A stretch of DNA of 64,000 nt from Polyangium sp. y55x31. GTDB lineage: Bacteria; Myxococcota_A; Polyangia; Polyangiales; Polyangiaceae. Position numbers and translations under genes: made by a program. Below, piece by piece: positions 42,201 through 49,947 of this stretch; position 1 is the first letter of the stretch, and each line of letters starts with the position of its first letter. The notes beneath the pieces were generated by a model. It did not search any database, was not told where the DNA came from, and saw only the letters and a list, made by a program, of their open reading frames with translations. Where the stretch lies: positions 16,103-80,102 of the forward strand of contig NZ_JARZHG010000049.1 of the NCBI RefSeq assembly GCF_029946505.1. The letters run 5' to 3'.

Positions 42201-43203
42201 CTCCCGCGGCGAAAGGCGGCTCCTCGCCCGGAATGGCGACGACGACGGAGAGCAATTGCAGCGCGTCGCCGCTGAGCGCCGCGGCGGGGGTGAGATCGGC
42301 GCGCCCTGCTTTCTCGGCGACGTCGTCCGCGAGGCGCGCGGCAATGGCGGCGAGCTCGTCGTGGAGGGCCGCGGCGTCGGCAGGTCGCCGCGACGGATCC
42401 TTTTCGAGCATGCGCGCGACGAGCGCGGAGAGCGCCCGGGGCGTGCCGGGCCGGAGCACCTCGACGCTGGGCACCTCCTCGAAGAGGATCTTGGCGAGCA
42501 TCACGAGCGCGCTTGGCGCGAAAAACGGGGGTTTTCCGGTCAAACCGTGGAACGCGACGCAGCCGAGGGCGAAGACGTCCGCGCTCGGCCGGAGCTCCTC
42601 CTCGCCGCGCGCCTGTTCGGGGGCCATGTAGCCGGGCGTCCCGAGCAGGGCGCCGGGGCGCGTGAGGGCCGTGGCGGAGAGCGCGTTCCGCGCAATGCCG
42701 AAATCGAGCAGCGTGGCGCGATCGACGCGCCCGTCCCGCAAGAAGAGGTTGCTCGGCTTGATGTCGCGATGGAGGATTCCCTTCGCGTGGGCGGCGGCGA
42801 GCGCGTCCGCGAGCGTGAGGAGCATGGTCACGCAATCACGCACGTCGAGCGGCCCCTCGGCGAGGCGCTTGCCGAGATCGTGGCCGGAGAGCCATTCGAG
42901 GGCGAGATACGGCCGGCCGTCCTCGGCCTCGCCGTGCGCGAGGTACGACACGATTCCTGGATGCCCGAGCCGGGACAGGAGCCGAGCCTCCCGATCGAAG
43001 CGCGCAGTCTGCTCGAAGCCGACGTCGGCCGGGTGCAGGAGCTTGAGCGCGACGAAGGCGCCGGTGCGGAGGTCTTTGGCCCGAAAGACTTCTCCCATCC
43101 CGCCCGTCCCGGCGAGCTCTTCGAGGCGGAAGCGACCCGCGACGACCGTCCCCGGGCCGGGGCGCGCGCCCGGCCGCCCGGGCCCTTTCATTGGCGGAGA
43201 CAT
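39238..43203 (-). CDS. Ser/Thr protein kinase fused to degenerate cyclase-like, AAA-ATPase and helical-repeat domains
   Basis: A 1321-residue regulator. N-terminal kinase with intact motifs: Gly loop GTGGMGEV, VALKLL lysine, HRDIKPSN, LDFGIARN, APEQARGEEE and DVFALGCV. Then about 160 residues resembling a class III nucleotide-cyclase fold without its catalytic residues (LLSVVVAIPGEE...GGRVEWLASGALVVVVTPAQS...ALTTGRGV). An AAA/STAND ATPase follows (CVGRERELALL, Walker A VVAPPGTGKS, Walker B LLVLEDLHWGD), and the C-terminal 500 residues are TPR-like helices. The layout is typical of large myxobacterial PknB-family signalling hubs. It is divergent from the HO-like/PilZ gene across 428 bp. An MKGPGR start four codons later is possible. 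Confidence 0.87.
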   Translation of the reverse strand: MSPPMKGPGRPGARPGPGTVVAGRFRLEELAGTGGMGEVFRAKDLRTGAFVALKLLHPADVGFEQTARFDREARLLSRLGHPGIVSYLAHGEAEDGRPYLALEWLSGHDLGKRLAEGPLDVRDCVTMLLTLADALAAAHAKGILHRDIKPSNLFLRDGRVDRATLLDFGIARNALSATALTRPGALLGTPGYMAPEQARGEEELRPSADVFALGCVAFHGLTGKPPFFAPSALVMLAKILFEEVPSVEVLRPGTPRALSALVARMLEKDPSRRPADAAALHDELAAIAARLADDVAEKAGRADLTPAAALSGDALQLLSVVVAIPGEEPPFAAGDSASGRAARISLREALRARLVRLGGRVEWLASGALVVVVTPAQSAVDQATQAARCALAVQASWPTARIALTTGRGVLKERVLVGEAIERAFSQIAPGESPTMALEMVPSGIFLDDLSAKLLEPRFVIPFSGHTPVLREERALEVDETRLLLGRPTPCVGRERELALLVAAIEGSIEQAEPAGALVVAPPGTGKSRLRHELLRRLRARLGMLVLFGSGAPLSAGSPYGVLGEALRRLCEVEAGDPPARKEEKIRQRVGRHVAPAEQRRVSEFLATMCGVAVEEPSSLLRAAFRDPKIMNEQIQRAFLDLLTAECAEHPVLLVLEDLHWGDPATVKLVDAALVERRELPFFVLALARPELVEVFPKLWQGRIVHRVRLGGLHDSAAGELVTAVLGPEVPAASVKRVVEQAAGNALFLEELIRAAAEGKAEGQPDTVLAMLQARLSCLDPASRRVLSAASIFGRTFWRGGVHALLGRARDTSSTDERLEELVQAEILQRRAQSRFTGETEYQFRHALLRDAAYGLLTEADRMLGHRLSCAYLEQVGETDPMVLAEHARAGGDLARAAGHYLGAARQSYHQDDIDGMWTRAECGLQCGASGELRGKLLALKLEACVWRLDWQTGIEAGREAMAILPRGSVAWNEAATWFLLIAVNLSMKGEVDALVSVIMNVDPAPDALASCLLAVARAAGMLTLVAAREHVLGLLARQDALAPRLPRHELLIWASMLHTRACFEALVEGDLFAAHEFGRESIDAFTSAGSSRMSCMATLLLAATRAALGDEDAAARMTRECLDGVLQGNDAFLVSTARFYHMLVLAERCAPERREEITGLARLLIEQGAMEDTIGVAYGALARVFLAEGRVAEAREAAEKALAILQYVHCWRPQIERTLIVALLREGRPEEARRVAEDVVRRMQAQGGTAGYAEIPLRLAITEARAATGDMKAAREALVEAIRRLEWRLERIEDPAMRALHRDLPEHVRLRELEREWFEG

Positions 43204-43631
43204 GGATGGATCTCGTCATTTGGAGAAAGAGAGTTCACGATGGATCCCGATCCCCCAGCAATGTGCTCATTAGCGCAGCGCACGCCATGCCGTCAGCGAC
43301 TTTCCATGCTCCGAGCGCATTTTTTCAGGGACCCGGGAGTCATATTTCTGACGGATTCGTCCATTGGAATCGCAAATCGTGGACGAATGGTTCTCGTTGC
43401 CACGAGGCGAAGGCGCCGTACGAGGCATGTCTTGTGATGCGATCGATGGGTTCGCTGCGCGCGTGTTCGATCATGCGCCGGACGCTCCGTGCGCGCGGCC
43501 TGACATTTCAATGAACGCCGCCGTCGACGACGCACGAATGCGTCGTTGACCCTCCATCGAAGCCGTGTATTCCTACTCGTGGTAGCTTTTGCCGATCACA
43601 TCGGAAGCTGGAAAGAGCGGGGAGCGACGTC
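43204..43631. other. Divergent 428-bp regulatory region with two dyads
   Basis: No credible gene. It holds an interrupted inverted repeat ATTCGTCCA/TGGACGAAT (43355-43363 and 43380-43388, 16-bp spacer) and a perfect hairpin ACGACGCA-CGAA-TGCGTCGT (43527-43546). Both could be operator or RNA structures controlling the kinase or the downstream HO-like/PilZ gene. It is noticeably less GC-rich than the surrounding genes. Confidence 0.5.
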
Positions 43632-44780
43632 ATGCCCATTCTTCTTCACCGCGTTTCCGACATCACGCTTTCGGAGATCACCGCCGGTGCCTCGGTCCTC
43701 GACGGCGCCGAGGCGCTGAGCCGCGTCTACGATTTCCACAAGCACCCGTATTTTTCGTGGATGCGAGCGCCCGCGACGAGGCTCGAGGAGTTTCGGCGGA
43801 GCCAGGCGCCTTATTTGCACTTCGTTGAACATTTTTCACGTGCGTTGACGGCGGTGCTCGCGCGCGTGCCTGCGATCGATCGGCGCCTCTCCACCGTGTA
43901 TGAAAACGTGGCCGAGGAGCACGGGCACGGGACGCTCGAAAGCACGCATCGCGGCACGTTCGCGGAGTACCTGCGCGCCATCGGTCTCGGTGAGGCGGAT
44001 GCGGCGCGGGAGTGCCCGATCCGCGTCGCCGTCGCCTACCAGTCCCTGCTCGATTTCTGCCTCGTGAACCCCGCCGAGATGGGCGCCGCGGCCACGGGGA
44101 TCGTCGAGTATACGCACATCAAGATATCGACGATGCTTGCCCAGACCATCCACGAGCGCTTCTGGGGCGATCTCGACGCCCAGCGCCATTATCGCCTGCA
44201 CGCGGAGATCGACGCCGATCACGCCGTCTCCCTGTTCGCGCTTTGCGAGGAGGGCTGGAAACATCCGGCGTCGGCGCGCCGCATTGCGTATGCGATGGCC
44301 TACGGGGTCCACGTATGGTGGTCCTTGTTCGACGCGATGTGCCCCGCCGAAATCCTCGTCCCCTCCGCGACGGACGGCATTCGCCCGCTGATCGACGGAT
44401 CTCCGGCCCGCGAGCCGCTCGTCGCGCAAGCCTCGGGCCGAAGGCCGTGTGATCTGCCCGCGCGCATGCGGCATGAAGGCGGTGCGTGGCAAACGGGGCG
44501 GGCGACGTCGCTCGGGCCTTACGGGCTCGTCCTCGCCGGCCTTCGGCCGCCGCCGCTCGACGCCGCGATCGAGGTATCGATCGACGGGCTTTTCAGCGCT
44601 CCGCTCCCGATCCCCGGCCGCGTGCGCTCCCCCGCGGGCGAGCATGGCGGGTTCTGCGTCGAATTCGTGCTCGACAACGAGTCGCAACGTGCCGAGGTGC
44701 GAAACGCCGTGCGCGCGCGTCTCGTCTCCGATCGTACAATGATGCACGGCAGCAGCGACGACACGCTCCACGTAGTTTGA
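43632..44780 (+). CDS. Haem-oxygenase-like (iron-containing redox enzyme family) domain fused to C-terminal PilZ-like domain
   Basis: A 382-residue protein. Residues 30-240 are a helical bundle with a metal-ligand pattern of the haem-oxygenase-like diiron (PqqC/HDO) superfamily: YENVAEEHGHG, TGIVEYTHIKIST, YRLHAEIDADHAVSLF. The C-terminal 110 residues look like PilZ: RRPCDLPARMRHEGGAWQTGRATSLGPYGLVLAG...PGRVRSPAGEHGGFCVEFVL, although the canonical RxxxR and DxSxxG c-di-GMP motifs are only partly kept (R-PCDLPARMR present, LGPYG in place of the second). GGGGAG precedes ATG 43632. This would be an oxygenase or carrier-tailoring protein possibly controlled by c-di-GMP. Confidence 0.72.
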   Translation: MPILLHRVSDITLSEITAGASVLDGAEALSRVYDFHKHPYFSWMRAPATRLEEFRRSQAPYLHFVEHFSRALTAVLARVPAIDRRLSTVYENVAEEHGHGTLESTHRGTFAEYLRAIGLGEADAARECPIRVAVAYQSLLDFCLVNPAEMGAAATGIVEYTHIKISTMLAQTIHERFWGDLDAQRHYRLHAEIDADHAVSLFALCEEGWKHPASARRIAYAMAYGVHVWWSLFDAMCPAEILVPSATDGIRPLIDGSPAREPLVAQASGRRPCDLPARMRHEGGAWQTGRATSLGPYGLVLAGLRPPPLDAAIEVSIDGLFSAPLPIPGRVRSPAGEHGGFCVEFVLDNESQRAEVRNAVRARLVSDRTMMHGSSDDTLHVV

Positions 44781-44881
44781 CTGCGCCCGCACGTCGGCGC
44801 AATACTCCGGCGCGCGCCGTGAGCGCACCTCCCTTGCCCGACGCCCGCTGTTTCACGGGGGGACGCGGGTGAACGCGCGGC

Positions 44882-44901
44882 TTTTCGTGACGTCACGGAA
44901 A
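44882..44901. promoter_or_regulatory. Palindrome upstream of GST gene, candidate operator
   Basis: The perfect 12-bp palindrome CGTGACGTCACG (44886-44897), extended to 20 bp with one mismatch pair (TTTT...GAAA). It lies 33 bp upstream of the GST start, a usual place for a repressor operator. The binding protein is unknown. Confidence 0.45.
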
Positions 44902-44933
44902 GATTCGCGGAGACTGGAAAGATACCGACCGCT

Positions 44934-45527
44934 ATGAAGCTTTATTCGCATCCGCTGTCCGGGAATAGCCACAAGGTGCGCCTCCTGCTCTCGATGTTGC
45001 GCCTCGAGCACGAGGAGATCGTGGTGGACCTCCTGAAAGGCGAGCACAAAACCCCCTCGTTTCTCGCGATGAACCCGCTCGGTCAGGTCCCGGTGCTCGT
45101 CGACGGCGACGAGACGCTGCGGGATTCGCAGGCCATCCTGGTGTACCTCGCGCGCAAGTACGGGGGCGAGGCGTGGTTGCCCTCGGATCCGGCCGGGATG
45201 GCCCGCGTCGTGCAGTGGCTCTCGTTCGCCGCGAACGAGGTCCATCACGGCCCGTTCCTCGCGCGGCTGCATTTCCTCCTCGGCGTTCAGCTCGATCTCG
45301 GTCTCGCGCAGGACCGGAGCCGCGCGGCCCTCGACGTGCTCGACGCCCACCTCGCCAAACGCTCCTGGCTCGAACACGATCGGCCGACCATCGCCGACAT
45401 CGCCGTCTTCCCGTACGTCGGCCTCGTCCGGGAGGGCAAGGTCCAGCTCGACGATTACCGCAACGTCATCGCCTGGATCGAACGTATTCGCGCCTTGCCC
45501 GGATACGTCCCAATGCAGGGGCTTTGA
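44934..45527 (+). CDS. Glutathione S-transferase family protein
   Basis: A 197-residue protein. N-terminal thioredoxin-fold domain MKLYSHPLSGNSHKVRLLLSMLRLEHEEIVVDLL with the Ser/Asn glutathione-activating region, cis-Pro motif GQVPVL and ESQAI-like RDSQAILVYLA; C-terminal helical domain with RPTIADIAVFPYV (N-capping box). The family conjugates or peroxidises using glutathione; the substrate is unknown. It sits 52 bp before the large AAA-ATPase gene on the same strand and may share its promoter. Confidence 0.9.
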   Translation: MKLYSHPLSGNSHKVRLLLSMLRLEHEEIVVDLLKGEHKTPSFLAMNPLGQVPVLVDGDETLRDSQAILVYLARKYGGEAWLPSDPAGMARVVQWLSFAANEVHHGPFLARLHFLLGVQLDLGLAQDRSRAALDVLDAHLAKRSWLEHDRPTIADIAVFPYVGLVREGKVQLDDYRNVIAWIERIRALPGYVPMQGL

Positions 45528-45579
45528 TTTCGTTCGACGTGCGCGGGGCGAAACTCGTGGGGGGAGCAGTGAGCGACGC

Positions 45580-48500
45580 GTGAGGTTCCAGCTACCCGAC
45601 AAACGGTACGGGCGCGAAGCCGAAGTGTGGGCCTTGCTCCGGGCCTTCGAGCGCGCCGCGACCGGGGCGAGCGAAATCGTGCTCGTCTCGGGCTGGGCGG
45701 GCGCGGGGAAATCGACGCTCGTCGAGGAGCTCGGCGCCTCGCTCGCCGCCCGCCGCGGTCACCTCGTCGCCGGCAAATTCGATCAATACAACCGCACCGT
45801 CCCCTTCGCCACGCTCCTGCGCGCGCTCGACGACCTGGCGCAGCGCGTGCTCGGCGACGGGGAGGGGGACGATACGGCCGAATGGCAAGAGCGCCTGTAC
45901 GAGGCGCTCGGCGAGGGCACGGCCGTGCTCGTCGAGACGCTTCCGAGCGCGCGATCGATGATCGCGGCGCCGTCGTCGCGGTCGCCGGCGACGACGTCGT
46001 CCTCGGCGAGCGCGGCGGAATCGCAGGCCCGGCTGGAACACGCGCTCCTGCGCTTTCTTTCCGTATTCGCGCGGCCCGAGCACCCGCTCGTCCTCTTCCT
46101 CGACGATCTGCAATGGGCCGATGACGCCTCGCTCCGCTTCCTCCTGGCCGTCGCCGGTGATCCCAGCATTCGAAACACCCTGCTGATCGGGGCGTACCGC
46201 GATCAGGAAGTGGGCCCGGAGCACCCGGTCACCGCGGCGAAGGTCGCGCTCCGGCAGCGCGGCGCGCGCCTCGAAGAAATAGACCTCCCGCCGCTCGGGC
46301 CCGAGCACCTGGAAGTGATGATCGCCGACACGCTCGGCGCTCCCGTGGAGCCCGAAATCCAGGCGCTCGCAGCCGAGGTGCACCGGCGCACCCGCGGAAA
46401 CCCGTTTTTCGTGCGGGAGTTTCTCAGGTTCCTCGTGCAGGAGGGGTTCATCGCGGAGGGCGCGGCGCCCGGGGCGTTCGCCTGGGATCTCGCGCAGATC
46501 CGGACGGCCCCGCTCCCCGAGGACGAGGTCGCCCTGATCGTCCGGGAAATGCGCAAGCTCCCGGCCGAGACGCAGGCCACGCTGCAGATCGCCGCGTGCA
46601 TCGGCGCGACCTTCGACGTGCACGATCTCGCGGCGGCGCGTGGCACCACGGCGGCAGACGCCCTCGCGGCCCTCGCGCAGGCGAAGGGGAAGGAGCTCCT
46701 CATGCCCGTCGATCCGCGCAGGCGGATCGACGCCGCGGACGGCGCGCCGATCCCGTTCCGTTTCCTTCACGATCGCGTCCGGCAAGCCGCCTACGAGCTC
46801 ATCGGCGAGGACGATCTGCCGCGGATCCGGCTCCTCGTGGGTCGGCGTCTTTATGCCGACGCGCGCGTCCGCGGCGTCATCGACGAAAAACTCTTTGAAT
46901 TCGTCGAGCACCTGAATGCCGGCGCCTCGCTGATCACCGGCGCGGCCGAGCGGGACGAGCTCGCCCGGCTCGACCTCGCGGCCGGCGCGCGGGCCAAGGC
47001 GCGGACGGCGTACGACGCGGCGGCGCGGTATTATGCCGCGGGCGCGGCGCTCGCGCTCTCCGGCAGCGATCCGACGCTCCTCTTCGCGCTCCACCTCGGC
47101 CGGGCCGAATGCGTGTATCTGCGCGGCCAGCTCGACGAGGCCGAGGCGCTCCTCGTCGCCTTGCCGGTCCCGCCGCGAACGAGCACCGAAAAGGCCGCCG
47201 TGTGCCGCGTCCGCATGGCCGTCCGCACGACGCGCGGGCGTGCGGCCTCTGCCATCGAAGTGGGCCTCGACGCGCTCGCAGAGCTCGGCCTCGACATCCC
47301 GCGGGACGAGGCGACGGCCAAGTGCCTCGCGGAGAAGGAGCACGCCCGGGTGCGCGAGCGGCTCGCGGCGCGCGCTCTCTCCGAGCTTTCCGAGGGCGCG
47401 CCGCTCGAAGACCCGGACAAACGGGCCAAGCTCGAGATCCTCACGAATTTGCTCGCGCCGGCGAACCTGGTGCGGCCCGCGCTCTTCAGCCTCTGCGCGG
47501 CGATCCAGGCGAACATCTCGCTCGAACACGGGCACGCGGACGAATCCATTTATGGGTACATGCTCTACGGCATGCACCTCGCCACGTCGCTCGGCCGTTA
47601 TGCCGAGGCGGGGGCGTTCGGCAAGCTCGCGCTCCGGCTCGACGAGCGGCGCGGCAATGCGGGCGAGCCTTGTCGATTGAATTTCGTGTACGGCTCGTAC
47701 GCCCATTTCCTCGAGCCCATCCCCGACGTGCTCGGCTATCTCCGAAAAGCCTACCGCACGGGGCTCGCGACCGGCGATTACATTTATCTCTCGTATGCGT
47801 GCAGCCACATCGTGCTCCTGCGTCTCGCGCTCGGTGATCCCCTGAAGGAAGTCGACGAGGAAGCCGAGCGGCTGCTTGCTTTGATGGAGCGGACGAAGGT
47901 CGCCTCGTCGATCGCGGTCCAGACGCTGGTGCGGCGGATCATCGCGGCGCTCGCGGGGCGCACGATCGACGTGCGTTCGCTCTCCGGGGACGGCTTCGAC
48001 GAGGACACGTTCGTCGCATCGCTCCGCGAGCGGGGCGTGCATTTCGCGCTCTCGTGGTATCGGGCGGCGCGCATCACGCTGGCCTTCCTGAACGGCGACG
48101 ACGAGGACGTGCTCGTGATCGCCGGCGAAGGCGGGGAGGGGGCGTGGTTTTACTTCGCGACCGGCGCTGTGTACCTGACCTGCCTCGCGGCCGCCCGCCT
48201 CTGCGCCGAGGGGGCGAACCCCGCCGAGGAGCCTTACGTCACGTTCGAGCGAAACGCCGAGCGTATCGCCAGCTGGGCGCGCGCCTGTCCCGCGAACTTC
48301 GCTCACGAGGAGCTCCTCCTCGCCGCCGAGCGCGCGCGCATCGCGGGGGATCACGCCGCGGCGGGCCCGCTCTACGAGCACGCGATCGAGGCGGCCGAAG
48401 CGGCGCGGCTCACGCCCCACGTCGCGATCGCCTGCGAGAGGGCCGCGGCGTTTTTCCGCGACCGGGGCGATGATTCACGCGCGCGGAGCCATGTGCACGG

Positions 48501-49047
48501 CGCGCTCGACGCGTATGCGCGCTGGGGCGCGGACGCGCTCGGCGAACGTGTGCGCCAGGAGCACGCGGATCTGCTGCTCCACGAGGTGATCACGGAGAGC
48601 GAGGCCGAGACGCGCGGGCGGCCGGTCGTGGTCGTGCCGTTTGCGCTCGGCGCGCTCGTCGCCGAGGTGGTGCTGGCGGTGGCGCCGGCCTTCGAGCGGA
48701 CGCGCGACGCGCTGCAAGTCGAGCAACCCGAGGAGCTCGGGTTCATGGAGAGCGACGAATCGAAGGTGCGATGGCTCCTGCTCCGCGTCTTCGGTGGCCG
48801 GGCGTTGCGACCGCGTCCCGGGAGCGTCGCGTTCCGGGTCTACCAGGGCCGCGAGGGGCGCCTCGGCGATGTGCCGTGGGTGGGGTTCGAGGTGACGGAC
48901 ACGGACGACACGGTGGATGTCGTATCAATGGAGGACGTGGCCTCGGTTTGTCGTCAGCTCGGCGGATATCTCGCGGTGGAGCGTGGGGACTTCGGCGCTC
49001 GCTGCACGGTCGTGATCCCGATGTTCCCCATGGGCCCCGACGGCTGA
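45580..49047 (+). CDS. AAA-ATPase/helical-repeat regulator with degenerate histidine-kinase ATPase tail
   Basis: A 1155-residue protein from GTG 45580. Residues 9-330 are a STAND/AAA module: YGREAEVWALL, Walker A GWAGAGKST (38-46), Walker B LVLFLDDLQWADD, and the RDRV-type segment FRFLHDRVRQAAYELI. Residues about 400-1040 are TPR-like helices. The last 100 residues align by eye with a GHKL/HATPase_c domain (DESKVRWLLLRVFGG, GSVAFRVYQGREG, FEVTDTDDTV, VASVCRQLGGYLAVERGDFGARCTVVIPM), but the N-box Asn and the DxGxG motif are gone, so it is predicted not to bind ATP there. It resembles myxobacterial multi-domain kinases that have lost the N-terminal Ser/Thr kinase and His-kinase catalytic parts. 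Confidence 0.8.
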   Translation: MRFQLPDKRYGREAEVWALLRAFERAATGASEIVLVSGWAGAGKSTLVEELGASLAARRGHLVAGKFDQYNRTVPFATLLRALDDLAQRVLGDGEGDDTAEWQERLYEALGEGTAVLVETLPSARSMIAAPSSRSPATTSSSASAAESQARLEHALLRFLSVFARPEHPLVLFLDDLQWADDASLRFLLAVAGDPSIRNTLLIGAYRDQEVGPEHPVTAAKVALRQRGARLEEIDLPPLGPEHLEVMIADTLGAPVEPEIQALAAEVHRRTRGNPFFVREFLRFLVQEGFIAEGAAPGAFAWDLAQIRTAPLPEDEVALIVREMRKLPAETQATLQIAACIGATFDVHDLAAARGTTAADALAALAQAKGKELLMPVDPRRRIDAADGAPIPFRFLHDRVRQAAYELIGEDDLPRIRLLVGRRLYADARVRGVIDEKLFEFVEHLNAGASLITGAAERDELARLDLAAGARAKARTAYDAAARYYAAGAALALSGSDPTLLFALHLGRAECVYLRGQLDEAEALLVALPVPPRTSTEKAAVCRVRMAVRTTRGRAASAIEVGLDALAELGLDIPRDEATAKCLAEKEHARVRERLAARALSELSEGAPLEDPDKRAKLEILTNLLAPANLVRPALFSLCAAIQANISLEHGHADESIYGYMLYGMHLATSLGRYAEAGAFGKLALRLDERRGNAGEPCRLNFVYGSYAHFLEPIPDVLGYLRKAYRTGLATGDYIYLSYACSHIVLLRLALGDPLKEVDEEAERLLALMERTKVASSIAVQTLVRRIIAALAGRTIDVRSLSGDGFDEDTFVASLRERGVHFALSWYRAARITLAFLNGDDEDVLVIAGEGGEGAWFYFATGAVYLTCLAAARLCAEGANPAEEPYVTFERNAERIASWARACPANFAHEELLLAAERARIAGDHAAAGPLYEHAIEAAEAARLTPHVAIACERAAAFFRDRGDDSRARSHVHGALDAYARWGADALGERVRQEHADLLLHEVITESEAETRGRPVVVVPFALGALVAEVVLAVAPAFERTRDALQVEQPEELGFMESDESKVRWLLLRVFGGRALRPRPGSVAFRVYQGREGRLGDVPWVGFEVTDTDDTVDVVSMEDVASVCRQLGGYLAVERGDFGARCTVVIPMFPMGPDG

Positions 49048-49056
49048 CGCGCGACT

Positions 49057-49833
49057 TCAAGCCTTTGGCTTGCGCTCGACGAGCCGATCGAGCCCGTCGA
49101 GCACGCGGTCCATGCCAAACCGATACGCCGCATCCGCTTGATAAGCCCCGCCCTGGGCCGCGCCCGCGGCCTCGCCGATGCGGGTTGCCCGAGGAAACGT
49201 CTTGGGATCGACGACCCGGCCGAGCACCTCCGCCTGCGCCTCCCACCACGCCGCGTCGGTCATCGCCGTGGCTTCGGGGAGCGCCGCCGCCTCGGCTGCG
49301 CTGCGCGCGTTCGCCTGCACGAAGCCGAGGACGAACGTGAGCGCCGCGTCGACGTCGACGTCCGACAAACCCAGGCCGTCGAACGCCGAGAGCTCGTACT
49401 CGTACTTCGTGATCACGCCGGGGCCGAGGGGCGGGCGGCTCGTGGATGCGTGGATCAGCCATGGATGCGCGGCGTAGAGCGCGCGGTTCTGGTCCGCCAC
49501 GGCCTTCACGCGCTCGCGCCATCGGAGCCCGCCCCACGCCGGCCGATCGGCGCGCAGGTACACCGCGTCGATCATCAGCTCGATCAGCTCGGTTTTTCCC
49601 CCCGGCACATACGTGTACACGGACATCGGGGACGCGCCGACGGCCTGCGCCACCGAGCGCACCGTGACCGCGTCGAGCCCTTGTTCGTCGGCGATCGTGA
49701 TGGCCGCCTCGACGACCCGGTCCACGGTGAGCGACGGCCGCGGCCCCCGCGTTCGCGAGGGCTCCAAGCTATGCCGCCACAGAAGCGAGAGCGTGCGCGC
49801 GGGATCCGGGGTCGCGGGTTTGTTCGGCGGCAT
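49057..49833 (-). CDS. TetR/AcrR family transcriptional regulator
   Basis: A 258-residue protein with an N-terminal TetR helix-turn-helix (LTVDRVVEAAITIADEQGLDAVTVRSVAQAVGASPMSVYTYV) after a 30-residue Pro/Arg-rich lead, and a C-terminal TetR_C-type ligand domain (VYLRADRPAWGGLRWRERVKAVADQNRALYAAHPWLIHA). It is divergent from the VOC gene at 49948; a perfect 10-bp-arm palindrome between the two is its probable operator, so autorepression plus repression of the VOC gene is expected. The start at 49831-49833 is preferred, since earlier codons overlap the operator. Confidence 0.9.
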   Translation of the reverse strand: MPPNKPATPDPARTLSLLWRHSLEPSRTRGPRPSLTVDRVVEAAITIADEQGLDAVTVRSVAQAVGASPMSVYTYVPGGKTELIELMIDAVYLRADRPAWGGLRWRERVKAVADQNRALYAAHPWLIHASTSRPPLGPGVITKYEYELSAFDGLGLSDVDVDAALTFVLGFVQANARSAAEAAALPEATAMTDAAWWEAQAEVLGRVVDPKTFPRATRIGEAAGAAQGGAYQADAAYRFGMDRVLDGLDRLVERKPKA

Positions 49834-49853
49834 GAAATCGGTCTCCAGCCCCC

Positions 49854-49881
49854 TTGACCAGAACACCGTACTACGTACACT
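49854..49881 (+). promoter_or_regulatory. Candidate sigma-70 promoter of VOC gene
   Basis: TTGACC at 49854-49859 and TACACT at 49876-49881 with a 16-bp spacer. The putative -10 box lies inside the left half of the TetR palindrome, so repressor binding would exclude RNA polymerase. Assigned by eye. Confidence 0.4.
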
Positions 49882-49897
49882 GTACAATGTACGTAGT
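49870..49897. promoter_or_regulatory. TetR operator palindrome
   Basis: Arms ACTACGTACA (49870-49879) and TGTACGTAGT (49888-49897), perfect inverted repeats with an 8-bp spacer CTGTACAA. It sits midway between divergent tetR and VOC start codons; size and symmetry fit a TetR-family binding site. Confidence 0.8.
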
Positions 49898-49947
49898 TGA
49901 TGGTCCACCTTCACGCGGGGCTTTCCCCAGGATCGAGGAACACACGC

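Noticed and set aside
45592..48420. A 942-codon minus-strand frame across the AAA regulator
   Set aside because: Shadow; Walker A/B and helical repeats are on the plus strand.
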